Source of the DNA: Campylobacter sputorum
GTDB lineage: Bacteria > Campylobacterota > Campylobacteria > Campylobacterales > Campylobacteraceae
Direction: 5' to 3'
NCBI RefSeq assembly: GCF_002220775.1
Contig: NZ_CP019685.1
Location: forward strand, 744,001-808,000
Length of the DNA stretch: 64,000 bases
Under the pieces are notes generated by a model, which saw only the letters and a program-made list of their open reading frames with translations, ran no database searches and was not told the origin of the DNA. The translations under genes were made by a program, and so were the position numbers. Positions 34,838 to 45,237 of this stretch are shown piece after piece. Each line of letters opens with the position of its first letter. Position 1 is the stretch's first letter.

Positions 34838-36361
34838 ATGGGCATAAATTTAATCAGTAGTATTATAGTTTTTATCGTCCAAATGGGCATAAATTTTTTT
34901 TTAACACCATTTATTTTAAAAAGCCTAGGAAATGAAGCTTTTGGTTTTTTAAATTTAGCAAATAGTATAGTAAGTTATGGTTATATTTTAAGTGTCGCTA
35001 TAAACTCGGTAGCTGGGCGTTTTGTAGCATTAGAATATCATAAATTAAATATTACTAGAGCTAATTACTACTTTTCAACTGTTGTTATTGTAAATATATT
35101 TTTTACTATTTTAGTTGCTATTTTATCTGTTATTTTTACTTTAAATTTGGAATTTTTCCTAAATATATCACAAAATTTAGCTAATGATGTAAAGCTTATG
35201 TTTTTAGTATATTTTTTAAATTTTTGCTTGGGGCTTTTTAATACAATCTTTACAATCACTGCTTTTGTAAAAAATAAAATTTACATCATATCTATTAGAA
35301 ATGCAATTTCTAGCATTATATTTGGTCTTGGTATTATCCTATTTTTTTACTTTTTTTTACCAAAGTTATATTATGTTGCTATTTGTGCTTTGATTTCTAG
35401 TTTTTTTGTATTTTTTAGCACTGTTACAATTTCAAAAAAAATTGCCCCTGATATTAAATTTAATATTTCAAATTTTAGTTTTAAAATGGTAAAAAAACTT
35501 CTAAATTCAGGCATATGGAATAGTTTTAATGCTCTAAATAGAGTGCTTTTAACAGGACTTGATCTGCTTATTTGCAATCTTTTTATATCACCTGTGGCTA
35601 TGGGGATTTTGTCGGTATCAAAAACTGGGCCACTTATAATTGAGTCTTTTGTTGCTACTATTTGTTCTACTTTTTTTCCAAAACTTGTTGAGATTTATTC
35701 TAAAAAAAATATCACCGCCCTTATAAGCGAGACTAAATTCTACATAAAAGTTGTAGCTTTTATCATAACTACACCTTGTGTTATTTTTGCTATTTTGGGG
35801 ATAGATTTTTTTACTTTATGGCTAAATTTTAAAGAAAAAAGTGAAATTTTAGAGATATATCAACTTTGCATGATTTCGCTTGTTCCTATCATTTTTATCT
35901 CTTATGTTTTTGTTTTGTTTAACATTGATAATGTTACAAATAAACTTAAAAGACCAGCTATGGCAAATTTAGTGCTAGGAATTAGCACGATTTTATCTCA
36001 AATTTTGATTTTGAAATACACCGAATTTGGGCTTTTTGGTATTGTTATCGTAGCTGCTGTGCTTTATAGTTTGAGAATTTTGATTTTTGATATTATAAAT
36101 GCGAGTTTGAATTTAAGCTTAAACATTTTTACTTTTTATAAACCTATTTTTATAAATATAGTTATTTTTACTATTTTTTTGATTATTTTTTATTTCTTTA
36201 AAAAATTTATTTCCATAAATTCTTGGCTAGATTTTATCAAATTTACTACTATATTTTTATTATTTGGATATACTTTAAACTTTATAATATTATTTAACAA
36301 AAGTGAAAAATCCATTATTTTAAATAAAATTTTTATGAAATTTAAAAGGATAAAGAATTGA
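34838..36361 (+). CDS. Wzx-like oligosaccharide flippase (MATE/PST family)
   Basis: 507 aa with about 12-14 membrane segments and no ABC motifs. The N-terminus NLISSIIVFIVQMGINFFLTPFILKSLGNEAFGFLNLANSIVSYG is the polysaccharide-transporter signature, and LLNSGIWNSFNALNRVLLTGLDLLICNLF opens the second half. It sits exactly among the Pgl genes, where C. jejuni uses the ABC flippase PglK. It probably flips the undecaprenyl-diphosphate-linked glycan for PglB. Starts 1 bp after the ecotin stop and couples to the next gene (TTGA). Confidence 0.87.
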   Translation: MGINLISSIIVFIVQMGINFFLTPFILKSLGNEAFGFLNLANSIVSYGYILSVAINSVAGRFVALEYHKLNITRANYYFSTVVIVNIFFTILVAILSVIFTLNLEFFLNISQNLANDVKLMFLVYFLNFCLGLFNTIFTITAFVKNKIYIISIRNAISSIIFGLGIILFFYFFLPKLYYVAICALISSFFVFFSTVTISKKIAPDIKFNISNFSFKMVKKLLNSGIWNSFNALNRVLLTGLDLLICNLFISPVAMGILSVSKTGPLIIESFVATICSTFFPKLVEIYSKKNITALISETKFYIKVVAFIITTPCVIFAILGIDFFTLWLNFKEKSEILEIYQLCMISLVPIIFISYVFVLFNIDNVTNKLKRPAMANLVLGISTILSQILILKYTEFGLFGIVIVAAVLYSLRILIFDIINASLNLSLNIFTFYKPIFINIVIFTIFLIIFYFFKKFISINSWLDFIKFTTIFLLFGYTLNFIILFNKSEKSIILNKIFMKFKRIKN

Positions 36362-37098
36362 AATATGAAATTTATCTCATATCTTTAAAAAAAGATGAAA
36401 AAAGAAGAGATTTTTTAAAGAGTGAATTTCCTAAATTTTATGATAAATTTAAACTTATAGATGCCATAGATGGGCGTGAATTTGATGCTTTAAGTTATTA
36501 TAAAAATATAGCACCGACATTTTATAAAGTAGGTAAAATTTTAAGTCCAGCTGAAGTAGGGTGCGCTTTAAGCCATAAGCTAGTTTATGAGACTTTTTTA
36601 AAAAGCGACAATGATATCGCACTTATTTTTGAAGATGATATTATTGGCAATGACGAAATGATAGAAAAAGTGGAGAGTTTTTTGGAGATCTTACCTAAAA
36701 ATTCGCTTATGCTTTGCGGTGGTCAAGATAGCTATAGTGCATTTGTAAAAAATATAAAAGATGAACTTTTTTTAGTAAATGACCTATCTAAAGCGTGTTT
36801 TACAAGAGCTTGCTGCTATGCTTTAGATAAAATAGCTGCTAAAAAAATTTTAGATTTACAAAATCATTATTTGTATGTTGCTGATGATTGGGCTAGACTT
36901 TTAGTAGATATTAAGCTTTGTTTTTGCGATATTTTTTCACATCCAAAAGATTTAAGCAGTAGCAATATACAAAGCGAGAGAGATTTTGCTAAAATCAAAA
37001 TAAGCCTTGCTAAGCGATATGAAATTTTAAAATACATACTTAAAACCCGCATTATATCGCTATTTAGTGATTATAAAAAAATCACAAAGGAAAAATAG
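36358..37098 (+). CDS. Family 25 glycosyltransferase
   Basis: The N-terminus EIYLISLKKDEKRRDFLKSEFPKFYDKFKLIDAIDGRE is the standard GT25 opening. LSPAEVGCALSHKLVYETFL, ALIFEDDI (the acidic metal motif, about residue 96) and KACFTRACCYALDKIAAKKIL follow. 246 aa. GT25 members are mostly LOS galactosyltransferases (LgtB type); here it is inside the N-glycan cluster, so it may add a sugar specific to this species' glycan. Start TTG 36358 overlaps the flippase stop. Confidence 0.85.
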   Translation: MKYEIYLISLKKDEKRRDFLKSEFPKFYDKFKLIDAIDGREFDALSYYKNIAPTFYKVGKILSPAEVGCALSHKLVYETFLKSDNDIALIFEDDIIGNDEMIEKVESFLEILPKNSLMLCGGQDSYSAFVKNIKDELFLVNDLSKACFTRACCYALDKIAAKKILDLQNHYLYVADDWARLLVDIKLCFCDIFSHPKDLSSSNIQSERDFAKIKISLAKRYEILKYILKTRIISLFSDYKKITKEK

Positions 37099-38147
37099 TG
37101 AAAATTTGTTTTGTAATCTCTACGCTTTCAAAAGGCGGGGCTGAGAGAGTTTTAAGCGTTTTAGCAAATCATTTGAGTAAAGAATTTGATATTACCATTT
37201 TTAAATTTGACTCCATGTCTCCATTTTACAATATTTTGCCAGATGTTAAGGTTGTGAGTGCGAATTTGAGTGTTGAGAATTTAGGTTTTTTTAAAAATTT
37301 AACAAAAAGATTTGAGAAATTCATCGTTTTAAGGAAATTTTTAAAAGAAAATAAATTTGATGCTGTGATTAGTTTTTTGGATTATATGAATATTTTAACA
37401 CTTTTAGCGAACAAAGATCAAAGAATTTTTATAAGCGAACACACAAATCATGGCTTTTTAAAATCAAAAAATTGGAAAATTTTAAAGCGACTAACATATC
37501 CAAAGGCAAAGGCATTGTCTGTTTTAACAAGTTATGATTTGATTTATTATAAAAAATTTGTAAAAAATGTTGAGATTATACAAAATCCTATGTTTGAGTT
37601 TCAAAAAGGAGATTTAAAAAAAGAAAATATCATTTTAGCCGCTGGTAGATTAGAAATTTTTAAAGGGTTTGATGTTTTTTTAAAATCGCTTAGTTTGATT
37701 GATAAAAATTTGCTTAAAAACTGGAAAATTATCGTCGCAGGAGATGGAATTTTAAGAGATGAATTAGAAAATTTAGCAAAAGAGTTAAATTTAAAAGTTA
37801 AATTTTTAGGATTTGTAAAAGATATACAAACTTACTATGAGAAATCAAAAATAGTTGTTGTAACTAGCAGAGCTGAAGGATTTTGCAATATACTTATGGA
37901 AAGTATATTTTTTGATTGTGCAAGAATTTCTACTGATTGCATTGCTGGGCCAAGTGAGCTTATAAAGGATGATTTTGATGGTTATTTATGCGAAGTTGAT
38001 GATGAAAAAATGATAGCAAATAGATTAGAAAATTTGATGAAAGATAAAGATTTAAGAGATAAATTTGTACAAAATGCAAATCTTAGAAGAGAGAGTTTTT
38101 TAGTAGAAAATATAGGAAAAAAATGGATAAATTTGATAAAAATTTAA
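37098..38147 (+). CDS. PglH-like GT4 glycosyltransferase (copy 1)
   Basis: 349-aa GT-B enzyme. MKICFVISTLSKGGAERVLSVLANHLSKEFDITIFKFD and FIVLRKFLKENKFDAVISFLDYMNIL run parallel to C. jejuni PglH as I remember it. The donor site has ILAAGRLEIFKGFDVFLKSL, IVAGDGILRDELENL and TSRAEGFCNILMESIFFDCARIST. PglH adds consecutive GalNAc residues on the lipid-linked glycan. A second, similar gene lies at 39100-40143. Start is GTG at 37098, sharing one base with the GT25 stop. Confidence 0.85.
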   Translation: MKICFVISTLSKGGAERVLSVLANHLSKEFDITIFKFDSMSPFYNILPDVKVVSANLSVENLGFFKNLTKRFEKFIVLRKFLKENKFDAVISFLDYMNILTLLANKDQRIFISEHTNHGFLKSKNWKILKRLTYPKAKALSVLTSYDLIYYKKFVKNVEIIQNPMFEFQKGDLKKENIILAAGRLEIFKGFDVFLKSLSLIDKNLLKNWKIIVAGDGILRDELENLAKELNLKVKFLGFVKDIQTYYEKSKIVVVTSRAEGFCNILMESIFFDCARISTDCIAGPSELIKDDFDGYLCEVDDEKMIANRLENLMKDKDLRDKFVQNANLRRESFLVENIGKKWINLIKI

Positions 38148-39103
38148 TCAGTATTATAGTTCCTGTTTATAATGTTGAAGATTATCTAAAAGAGTGTTTG
38201 AATTCTATTGTAAATCAAGCTTATAAAAATTTAGAAATTTTACTTATTGATGACGGATCAAGCGATAAAAGTGGTGAAATTTGCGATGAGTATGCAAAAA
38301 ATGATAGTCGCATAAAAGTTTTTCACAAGCAAAATGGCGGTCAAAGTAGTGCTAGAAATTTAGGTCTTGATAAGGCAAAAGGGGATTTTATAAGTTTTGT
38401 TGATAGCGATGATGTGTTGGGAGAAAATTTCATACAAAAACTTTATGATATGGCAATTAAATTTCAAACAAAAATGAGCATGATAAGCTTTCAAGCATTT
38501 AGTCAAAATCATCCAAATATCGATATTTCACAAATAAATAGCTCTCAAAAGGTTTTAAGTTCAAAAGAGCTTTTAAAGGCAATTTGCACAGCCCATCTTT
38601 CTTTTTCGCCATGCATTTTTTTATACAAAAGAGAGATTTTTGATGATTTGCGTTTTCCTGAAGGTAGAATTTATGAAGATATTTTCATATCTTTTGATGT
38701 TATACACAAAGCTCAAAACATAGCTTATAGCGATACAAAATACTACTTTTACCGCATTAGAGAAGACTCAACCGTGCATTCATTTAGTCAAAAAAACTTA
38801 ATAGCTGTTGATAGCGTGCAAAGATTTACAAATTTGATTAAGCAAAATTATAAAGAACTTGCAAACGAAGCTAATTACGCACTTTGTTCGTCTATGTTTG
38901 ATACAAGTGTTGGTATTTTAAGAAGTAAATCAAGCGAGTTTTATCCTAAAATTTATGAATTTTCTAATCTTATCAAAAAAAGACTAAATAGTGTTTTTAT
39001 GGTAAAGACAAAATATTTTAAAAAAAAGATTTTGATTATACTTTTAGCCATTCATCCGCTTTTATTAAAGGCAGTTTTTAAAATTTACAAAGGCTTAAAA
39101 TGA
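38123..39103 (+). CDS. Family 2 glycosyltransferase of the N-glycan cluster
   Basis: 326-aa GT-A enzyme with ISIIVPVYNVEDYLKECLNSIVNQAYKNLEILLIDDGSSDKSGEICDEY, NGGQSSARNLGLDKAKGDFISFVDSDDVL (the DxD is SDD, about residue 98) and YEDIFISFDVIHKAQ. A basic hydrophobic C-terminus may bind the membrane. It takes the place that PglI, which adds the glucose branch, has in C. jejuni, but its N-terminal sequence is more like general capsule transferases. It overlaps the preceding gene by 25 bp and the next by 4 bp. Confidence 0.86.
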   Translation: MDKFDKNLISIIVPVYNVEDYLKECLNSIVNQAYKNLEILLIDDGSSDKSGEICDEYAKNDSRIKVFHKQNGGQSSARNLGLDKAKGDFISFVDSDDVLGENFIQKLYDMAIKFQTKMSMISFQAFSQNHPNIDISQINSSQKVLSSKELLKAICTAHLSFSPCIFLYKREIFDDLRFPEGRIYEDIFISFDVIHKAQNIAYSDTKYYFYRIREDSTVHSFSQKNLIAVDSVQRFTNLIKQNYKELANEANYALCSSMFDTSVGILRSKSSEFYPKIYEFSNLIKKRLNSVFMVKTKYFKKKILIILLAIHPLLLKAVFKIYKGLK

Positions 39104-40143
39104 AAATTTTATTTGTCATAGCAGCTCTTAGAAATGGCGGAGCAGAGCGTGTGCTTGAAGTTATCGCGAATTATTTTTCAAAAAATAATCAAGTAAGCAT
39201 AGTAATACTTGAAAACAATGAAAATTTATATGAATTTGATAAAAATATAAAATTTATAAATTTAAATGTTTATGAAAATGGCAGTAAATTTAGCAAATAT
39301 ATAAAATTAAGAAAATGTTTTAAAAATGAAAATCCAGATGTCATAATAAGCTTTATAGACTGGACAAATGTAGCTTGCGCTATAGCAAATTTTGGACTAA
39401 ATTATAAACTCATAGCAACAGAGCATAACTCTCATGAATTTTTGCAAAGCAAAATTTTTACTTTTATAAGAAATTTAGCTTATAGGCAAGTTGATGCATT
39501 AACGCTGCTTACAAAAAGTGATTTAAATTACTACTCAAAATTTGTAAAAAATTGCGTCATAATGTATAATCCATTTTTTGGAGATTTATCGCAAATATCA
39601 CAAAAAGAAAATATAATTTTAAGCGTAGCAAGACTTGAAAAAGTCAAAGGATACGATGTGTTTTTTGACGCTCTTTCAAAAATAGATCAAAGCTTACTCA
39701 AAGATTACCGTATTTTAATAGCAGGAGATGGCTCTTTAAGAGATTTTTTAGAAAAAAACGCTAAAAAATTAGACTTAAATATTGAATTTTTAGGTCATAG
39801 AACAGACATAAAAGAAATTTATAAAAAAGCTAAAATTTTTGTACTTGCTTCATATAGCGAAGGTCTTCCAAATGTGTTAATAGAAAGTGCATTTTATGGA
39901 TGTATTAGGATTTCTAGCAAAACAGCTGGAGGAATTGAGCTTATAGAAGATGGTAAAACTGGATTTTTATTTGATATAGGAAATAGCGATGAACTTGCTA
40001 AAAAACTTGAAATGTCTATACTAAAAGAAGATTTAGGCAAATTAATAATTAAAAATACAAAAGCTACTTTAGAAAATTTTGAAACTGATAATATAACAAA
40101 AAAATGGGAAAACCTTATACGAAATTTGGCGGAGAAAAAATGA
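39100..40143 (+). CDS. PglH-like GT4 glycosyltransferase (copy 2)
   Basis: 347 aa. MKILFVIAALRNGGAERVLEVIANYFSK, ISFIDWTNVACAIANFGLNYKLIATEHNSHEFLQSK, SVARLEKVKGYDVFFDAL, AGDGSLRDFLEK, LGHRTDIKEIYKKAKIFVLASYSEGLPNVLIESAFYGCIRISSKTAGG. Similar to the gene at 37098 and to PglH over its full length. The retained EGLPxVLIES motif makes this copy the closer match to C. jejuni PglH. It probably extends the glycan by one or more HexNAc units. It overlaps both neighbours by about 4 bp. Confidence 0.86.
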   Translation: MKILFVIAALRNGGAERVLEVIANYFSKNNQVSIVILENNENLYEFDKNIKFINLNVYENGSKFSKYIKLRKCFKNENPDVIISFIDWTNVACAIANFGLNYKLIATEHNSHEFLQSKIFTFIRNLAYRQVDALTLLTKSDLNYYSKFVKNCVIMYNPFFGDLSQISQKENIILSVARLEKVKGYDVFFDALSKIDQSLLKDYRILIAGDGSLRDFLEKNAKKLDLNIEFLGHRTDIKEIYKKAKIFVLASYSEGLPNVLIESAFYGCIRISSKTAGGIELIEDGKTGFLFDIGNSDELAKKLEMSILKEDLGKLIIKNTKATLENFETDNITKKWENLIRNLAEKK

Positions 40144-41267
40144 AAAAAATAGCTGTTTTTATCTATTCTATGGCTGGTGGCGGGGCTGAGAGAGTTGTAA
40201 GTAATTTACTAAGTGAGCTTATAAAAGCATATGAAGTGCACCTAATTCTTATGAATGATAGAGTGTATTATGATATTCCAAATAAAGTAAATATACATTT
40301 TATAGAAAAATCCGCACCATTTGAAAATGGCATAAAAAAATTATTAAAACTTCCATTTTTGGGCTTAAAATATAAAAAACTTTGTAATAAACTTGGAATT
40401 GATATACATTTTGTATGGATGAATCGCCCTTGTTACGCTGCTGGTTTTGCTAGAATTTTTGGATTAAAGGGGACTATGATATTTAACGAATGCTCAACTC
40501 CATCAGTGCTTTATAAAGAAAAAAATTTAAAATCATTTATAAGTAAAACTTTGCTTAAATTTTTGTATCCAAAAGCTGATTTAATAATGCCAAACTCGCT
40601 TGGAAATTTGATTGATTTAGAGCAAAATTTTGGTATAAAAAAAGACAAAATGTGGGTTTTATATAATGCTATTGATATGCAAACTATAGCCAAACTTTCA
40701 AACGAAGAAATAGATAAAAATCTCAATAAACCATTTTTTTTAAGCGTTGGTAGGCTTGATAGTGGTAAAAATCATTCTCTTTTAATAAGAGCTTTTTCTA
40801 AACTTAAAAATGATAAATTTGATTTGGTCATATTAGGCGAGGGCGTATTAAAAAACGAACTTCAAAACCTTATAAGAGAGTTAAATTTAGAAAATAGGGT
40901 GCATTTAATGGGATTTGAAAAAAATCCTTATAAATATATGTCTAAATGTTATGCTTTTGTATTTGTCAGTCTTTTTGAGGGATTTTCAAATGCTTTAATA
41001 GAAGCACTTGCGTGCGGAAAATTCATCATATCAAGCGATCATAAAAGTGGCGCAAGAGAGCTTTTGGGTGATGATGAGTGGGGCGTGTTAGTTCCTGTTA
41101 ACGATGAACTTTCTACGCAAAATGCTATGCAAAAAGCAATAGATGAAGAGAGTTTTGTTAAAGCTTATGAGCAAAAAGCAAAAACAAGGGCTATGTTTTT
41201 TGATAAAGCTAAAATCACAAATGAATTAATTAAAAAAATAGAAGAAACTCATAAAAATATGGCTTAA
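40140..41267 (+). CDS. pglJ: PglJ, GalNAc transferase of the N-glycan pathway
   Basis: 375 aa. The stretch VFIYSMAGGGAERVVSNLL, YEVHLILMNDRVYYDIP, LPFLGLKYKKLCNKLGID, FNECSTPSVLY, YPKADLIMPNSLGNLIDLEQNF, FLSVGRLDSGKNHSLLIRAF, DLVILGEGVLKNELQNLI, NPYKYMSKC and SDHKSGARELLGDDEWGVLV follows C. jejuni PglJ almost block for block. It should add the second GalNAc after PglA. I chose ATG 40140 (GGAG upstream) over 40104. Last gene of the first pgl transcript. Confidence 0.92.
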   Translation: MKKIAVFIYSMAGGGAERVVSNLLSELIKAYEVHLILMNDRVYYDIPNKVNIHFIEKSAPFENGIKKLLKLPFLGLKYKKLCNKLGIDIHFVWMNRPCYAAGFARIFGLKGTMIFNECSTPSVLYKEKNLKSFISKTLLKFLYPKADLIMPNSLGNLIDLEQNFGIKKDKMWVLYNAIDMQTIAKLSNEEIDKNLNKPFFLSVGRLDSGKNHSLLIRAFSKLKNDKFDLVILGEGVLKNELQNLIRELNLENRVHLMGFEKNPYKYMSKCYAFVFVSLFEGFSNALIEALACGKFIISSDHKSGARELLGDDEWGVLVPVNDELSTQNAMQKAIDEESFVKAYEQKAKTRAMFFDKAKITNELIKKIEETHKNMA

Positions 41268-41304
41268 ATAAATGTTATTTATATATCTATTATATAAAAT
41301 AAGA

Positions 41305-41310
41305 TAAAAT
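41305..41310 (+). promoter_or_regulatory. -10 box upstream of pglB
   Basis: TAAAAT in AAGATAAAATTG, 45 bp before the pglB ATG, in an 87-bp AT-rich gap that breaks an otherwise overlapping gene series. This suggests a separate promoter for pglB-pglA-pglC-pglD. Confidence 0.4.
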
Positions 41311-41354
41311 TGTAGTTTTCTTTGGAATAAATTTTTGTAAAAACAAGGTTTTGT

Positions 41355-43487
41355 ATGTCAAATTTTAATTTCGCTAAATTTCTAAATAAATTACCTAGAC
41401 TTTCTAAACATACTATTTTAATGATTGTTTTAGCTGTTTGTTTTGGGATATTTTGCAGATTTTACTGGGTAGTTTGGGCTAGCGCTTATCCTCATTTTAT
41501 ATGGAATAATGAACTTATGATAAGTACAAATGATGGATATGCATTTGCTGAGGGCACAAGAGATATGATAGCTGGTTTTCATCAACCCAACGATCTTTCT
41601 TACTATGGCTCATCTCTTTCTACACTTAGCATGTGGCTATATAGCATTTTGCCATTTTCATTAGAAACTATACTTTTGTATATGAGTACATTTTTATCTC
41701 CACTATTAGCTGTGCCTTTGATACTTATAGGTAAAGAACTAAACGCTTCAAAAGCTGGATTTATAGCTGCACTTCTAGCTGTTGTTGCAAATAGTTATTA
41801 TAATAGAACAATGAGTGGATATTATGATACAGATATGCTAAATATTACTCTTCCTATGATGGTTTTTTGGAGCATAACAAGACTTGTTCAAAGAAAAGAG
41901 AGAGTAAATTTAATATTTATTCCAGTTTTTATGGCGATATATGGATGGTGGTATCCATCTTCTTACTCACTATTACTCGCAATGATTGGGATGTTTGTTT
42001 TATATACCATTGTTTTTGAAAGATATGAAAAACTAAACTATGAAGCTATGGTTTTTATGATTTTGGCAATTACAAGCTTTCCTATACAAATCAAATTTCT
42101 TATAATAATTATTTTGTATGCTTTAATCTATTTTTATCAAAGATTTTTTGATAAAAAAGTAATATTTGCATTAATTATATCTTCAGCAATATGCTTTATA
42201 TGGTTTGGCGGATTAAATCCTATACTTTTTAACATTAAATTTTACATATTTAGAGACATTGCAGATAGCGGTGATACTGTTTTTAAATTTTTCAATGTAA
42301 ATCAAACAATAAGAGAAAGTTCTGCGATAGATTTTAATACAGTTGCAACTAGGATTAGCGGGCATTTGATAGTATTTTTGGTATCTATTGTAGGATATAT
42401 TTTATTTATCAAAAACAATAAAATTTTACTACTAACTTTACCGATTCTATTTTTAGGTCTTATGTCATTTAAAAGTGGTTTAAGATTTACAATATACTCA
42501 GTTCCAGTAATGGCTCTTGGTTTTGGCTATTTTGTTATGTATTGTTTTACAAAGATAGATATAAAAGATCGTTTTTTAGGTTATGCATTTTTATTTGTTG
42601 TAACATTTAGTGCATTATATCCATCTTTAAAACATATTTATGATTATAAGGTATTTCCTGTTTTTACACATAGCGAAGTTGAAAGTTTGGATGATTTAAA
42701 AAATATTGCAAAAAGAGAAGATTATGTGCTTTCTTGGTGGGATTATGGTTATCCAATAAGATATTATTCTGATGTAAAAACTCTCATAGATGGAGGAAAA
42801 CATCTAGGAAGTGATAATTTCGCCGTTAGTTTTGCACTTGGAAGCGATCAAAATAGCTCTGCAAATATGGCAAGATTAGAAGTTGAATATACAGAAAGAA
42901 ATTATGAGGAAAAATTTGGATTAAATTTAAAACAGATGATAAAAGATTATAATGCTACAAATGTTAATGGGTTTTTATTATCATTAAAAGATGCAAATTT
43001 AACTCTGCCAAAGCAAACAAGAGATATTTATTACTATTTACCAGATAGAATGATATACATATATCCGACAGTGCTAGCTTTTTCTAGACTTGATTTGACA
43101 ACAGGGCAAGAATTTGCTCAGCCGTTTTTTATAGTTAGTGAGAGATTTTCAGCTACAAATGATAATCAAATAATGTTAAATAATAATGTTATATTAAGTA
43201 GTGATGGCACTAAATTATCAATAAATGGAAACTCTTATAGTGTAAATACATATGTAGAAACAAGTTATGATCAAAATGAAAAATTAAATGTAAATTATTT
43301 TAACATAGACTCAAATAGCAATTTTTATGTGATTTTTATGAAAGATTATTTGAGAATTTTAGTTTTAGATAAAACTTTATATGATAGTGCATATATTCAA
43401 CTTTTTGTATTAGAAAATTATGATAAAAATTTATTTGAACCAGCGATTTTAAATGGATCAACTAAAATTTATAAACTCAAAAAATGA
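41355..43487 (+). CDS. pglB: Oligosaccharyltransferase PglB (STT3 family)
   Basis: Transfers the lipid-linked glycan to Asn in D/E-X-N-X-S/T sequons on the periplasmic face. About 13 membrane segments fill residues 20-430; the rest is a periplasmic domain. Catalytic elements are intact: D60 in the first loop (TNDGYAFAEG), the YYDTD metal site (156-160), the TIRE motif with E321 (external loop 5), WWDYG at 461-465 that reads the sequon's Ser/Thr, and the M566-x2-I569 element. 710 aa, the usual size. Three sequons lie in its own periplasmic part: DQNSS (N500), DYNAT (N533) and DANLT (N549). Confidence 0.97.
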   Translation: MSNFNFAKFLNKLPRLSKHTILMIVLAVCFGIFCRFYWVVWASAYPHFIWNNELMISTNDGYAFAEGTRDMIAGFHQPNDLSYYGSSLSTLSMWLYSILPFSLETILLYMSTFLSPLLAVPLILIGKELNASKAGFIAALLAVVANSYYNRTMSGYYDTDMLNITLPMMVFWSITRLVQRKERVNLIFIPVFMAIYGWWYPSSYSLLLAMIGMFVLYTIVFERYEKLNYEAMVFMILAITSFPIQIKFLIIIILYALIYFYQRFFDKKVIFALIISSAICFIWFGGLNPILFNIKFYIFRDIADSGDTVFKFFNVNQTIRESSAIDFNTVATRISGHLIVFLVSIVGYILFIKNNKILLLTLPILFLGLMSFKSGLRFTIYSVPVMALGFGYFVMYCFTKIDIKDRFLGYAFLFVVTFSALYPSLKHIYDYKVFPVFTHSEVESLDDLKNIAKREDYVLSWWDYGYPIRYYSDVKTLIDGGKHLGSDNFAVSFALGSDQNSSANMARLEVEYTERNYEEKFGLNLKQMIKDYNATNVNGFLLSLKDANLTLPKQTRDIYYYLPDRMIYIYPTVLAFSRLDLTTGQEFAQPFFIVSERFSATNDNQIMLNNNVILSSDGTKLSINGNSYSVNTYVETSYDQNEKLNVNYFNIDSNSNFYVIFMKDYLRILVLDKTLYDSAYIQLFVLENYDKNLFEPAILNGSTKIYKLKK

Positions 43488-43520
43488 TAAAATTACTTTT
43501 AAATTTAAAGGTTGTTAAGT

Positions 43521-44639
43521 ATGGCTAAAATCGGCTTTTTATCCCATTCTGATATGAGTATTTATTATTTTAGAGCTCCAATTATGCGTGAATTAAAAAA
43601 TCTTGGGCACGAAGTTTTTGCCATCGAGCCATACGGAGCTTATACAAAGCCTATACAAGAAGAATTTAAAACTATTATTTATGAGATAGACAAAGCTAGC
43701 TTAAATCCATTAAAAGTTAAAAAAGATACACAAAATTTAGCCTCTATTTTATCAACTCTAAATTTAGATATGCTTCAAACTGCAGCACATAAAAGCAATG
43801 TTTTTGGCACAATTGCAGCAAAAAAAGCTGATATAAAAGTTGTTTTAAATTTAGTAGAAGGTCTTGGAAGCTTTTATATAGATAATGATATTAAGTCAAA
43901 AATGGTAAGATTTACCATAGAAAGGTTGTATAAAAAATCATTTGCATTAAGCAATGGAACTATTTTTGTAAACGATAGCGATCCTGATTATATGATAAAA
44001 CACAATATAATACAAGAAGATAAAGTAAAAAAAATAAAAAGCGTTGGTGTAGATGCTAATGAATTTAATCCAAATTTAGTAACTAAGTATGATTTTAAAA
44101 CCGATAAAAAAATAGTTTTAATGATGGGTAGGGCACTTTGGCACAAAGGTATAAGAGAATTTTATGAAGCCGCAAAGATTTTAAAAGATAGGAGAGATAC
44201 CAAGTTTGTCTTTGTTGGAGATGGATATGAGGGAAATAAAAGCAGTGCCAATAAATCTTTTTTAAATAGCCAAAATGTTTTATGGATAAAATGGAGCGAT
44301 AAAGTAAAAGAGCTATTAAAAGGCACTTATATCTATGTTTTACCAAGTTATAAAGAGGGTTTTCCAAGAACAGTTTTAGAAGCCATGAGTATGAGTTTAC
44401 CTTGTGTTGTAAGTAATGTTAGTGGTTGCAATGAAGCTATAAAAGATGAATATAATGGGCTAATTTGTAATGTTAAAGATAGTAAAGATTTAGCAAAAAA
44501 TATAGAAACTTTACTAGATAATGAAAATTTAGCAAAACAAATGGGGCAAAATGGCAGAAATTTAGTGCTTGAGAAATACGATCAAAAAATTATAACCAAA
44601 CAATATATAGAGTATTATAGGAAGTTCTTAGATGTATAG
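43521..44639 (+). CDS. pglA: PglA, first GalNAc transferase of the N-glycan
   Basis: 372-aa GT4 enzyme. [76 protein letters not shown] and [27 protein letters not shown] match C. jejuni PglA block by block. It adds GalNAc to undecaprenyl-diphosphate-diNAcBac. I chose ATG 43521 over the TTG at 43512 because the family N-terminus starts there. It overlaps pglC by 8 bp. Confidence 0.93.
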   Translation: MAKIGFLSHSDMSIYYFRAPIMRELKNLGHEVFAIEPYGAYTKPIQEEFKTIIYEIDKASLNPLKVKKDTQNLASILSTLNLDMLQTAAHKSNVFGTIAAKKADIKVVLNLVEGLGSFYIDNDIKSKMVRFTIERLYKKSFALSNGTIFVNDSDPDYMIKHNIIQEDKVKKIKSVGVDANEFNPNLVTKYDFKTDKKIVLMMGRALWHKGIREFYEAAKILKDRRDTKFVFVGDGYEGNKSSANKSFLNSQNVLWIKWSDKVKELLKGTYIYVLPSYKEGFPRTVLEAMSMSLPCVVSNVSGCNEAIKDEYNGLICNVKDSKDLAKNIETLLDNENLAKQMGQNGRNLVLEKYDQKIITKQYIEYYRKFLDV

Positions 44640-45237
44640 GATATTTTTTAAAAGATTTTTTGATATTGTTGGCTCAGTTTTTCTTATAATTTTGACATCG
44701 CCAATCATGTTAATAACATATATAATTATCAAAAAAAATATAAGTAAAAATGCCATTTTTACACAATCTCGCCCAGGTTTAAATGAAAAAATTTTTCAAA
44801 TTTATAAATTTAAAACAATGAGCGATGAAAAAGACTCAAACGGAGAGCTTTTGCCAGATGATATGCGTTTAAATAATTGTGGTAAAAAAATTCGCTCTTT
44901 AAGCCTAGATGAATTACCACAACTTTTTAATGTATTAAAAGGAGATATGAGTTTCATTGGTCCTAGACCGCTTTTGATAGAATATCTAAATATCTACAAT
45001 GATGAACAAAAACTTAGACACAATGTCCGCCCAGGTATCACAGGACTTGCACAAGTTAATGGTAGAAACGCCATTTCTTGGGCTAAAAAATTTGAATATG
45101 ATGTTTATTATGCTAAAAATTTAAACTTTTTTTTAGATATAAAAATAGCACTTTTAACCATAAAAAAAGTTATAATTAAAGATGGTATAAGTAAAGATGG
45201 TATGGCTACAACGGAAAAATTTAATGGGTATAACTAA
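44632..45237 (+). CDS. pglC: PglC, phosphoglycosyl transferase (initiating enzyme)
   Basis: Monotopic phosphoglycosyl transferase that moves phospho-diNAcBac onto undecaprenyl phosphate. It has a re-entrant N-terminal membrane helix ([25 protein letters not shown]), the [21 protein letters not shown] block, the catalytic Asp-Glu dyad in [27 protein letters not shown], and [16 protein letters not shown]. 201 aa, typical of PglC without the extra domains of WbaP. Confidence 0.95.
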   Translation: MYRIFFKRFFDIVGSVFLIILTSPIMLITYIIIKKNISKNAIFTQSRPGLNEKIFQIYKFKTMSDEKDSNGELLPDDMRLNNCGKKIRSLSLDELPQLFNVLKGDMSFIGPRPLLIEYLNIYNDEQKLRHNVRPGITGLAQVNGRNAISWAKKFEYDVYYAKNLNFFLDIKIALLTIKKVIIKDGISKDGMATTEKFNGYN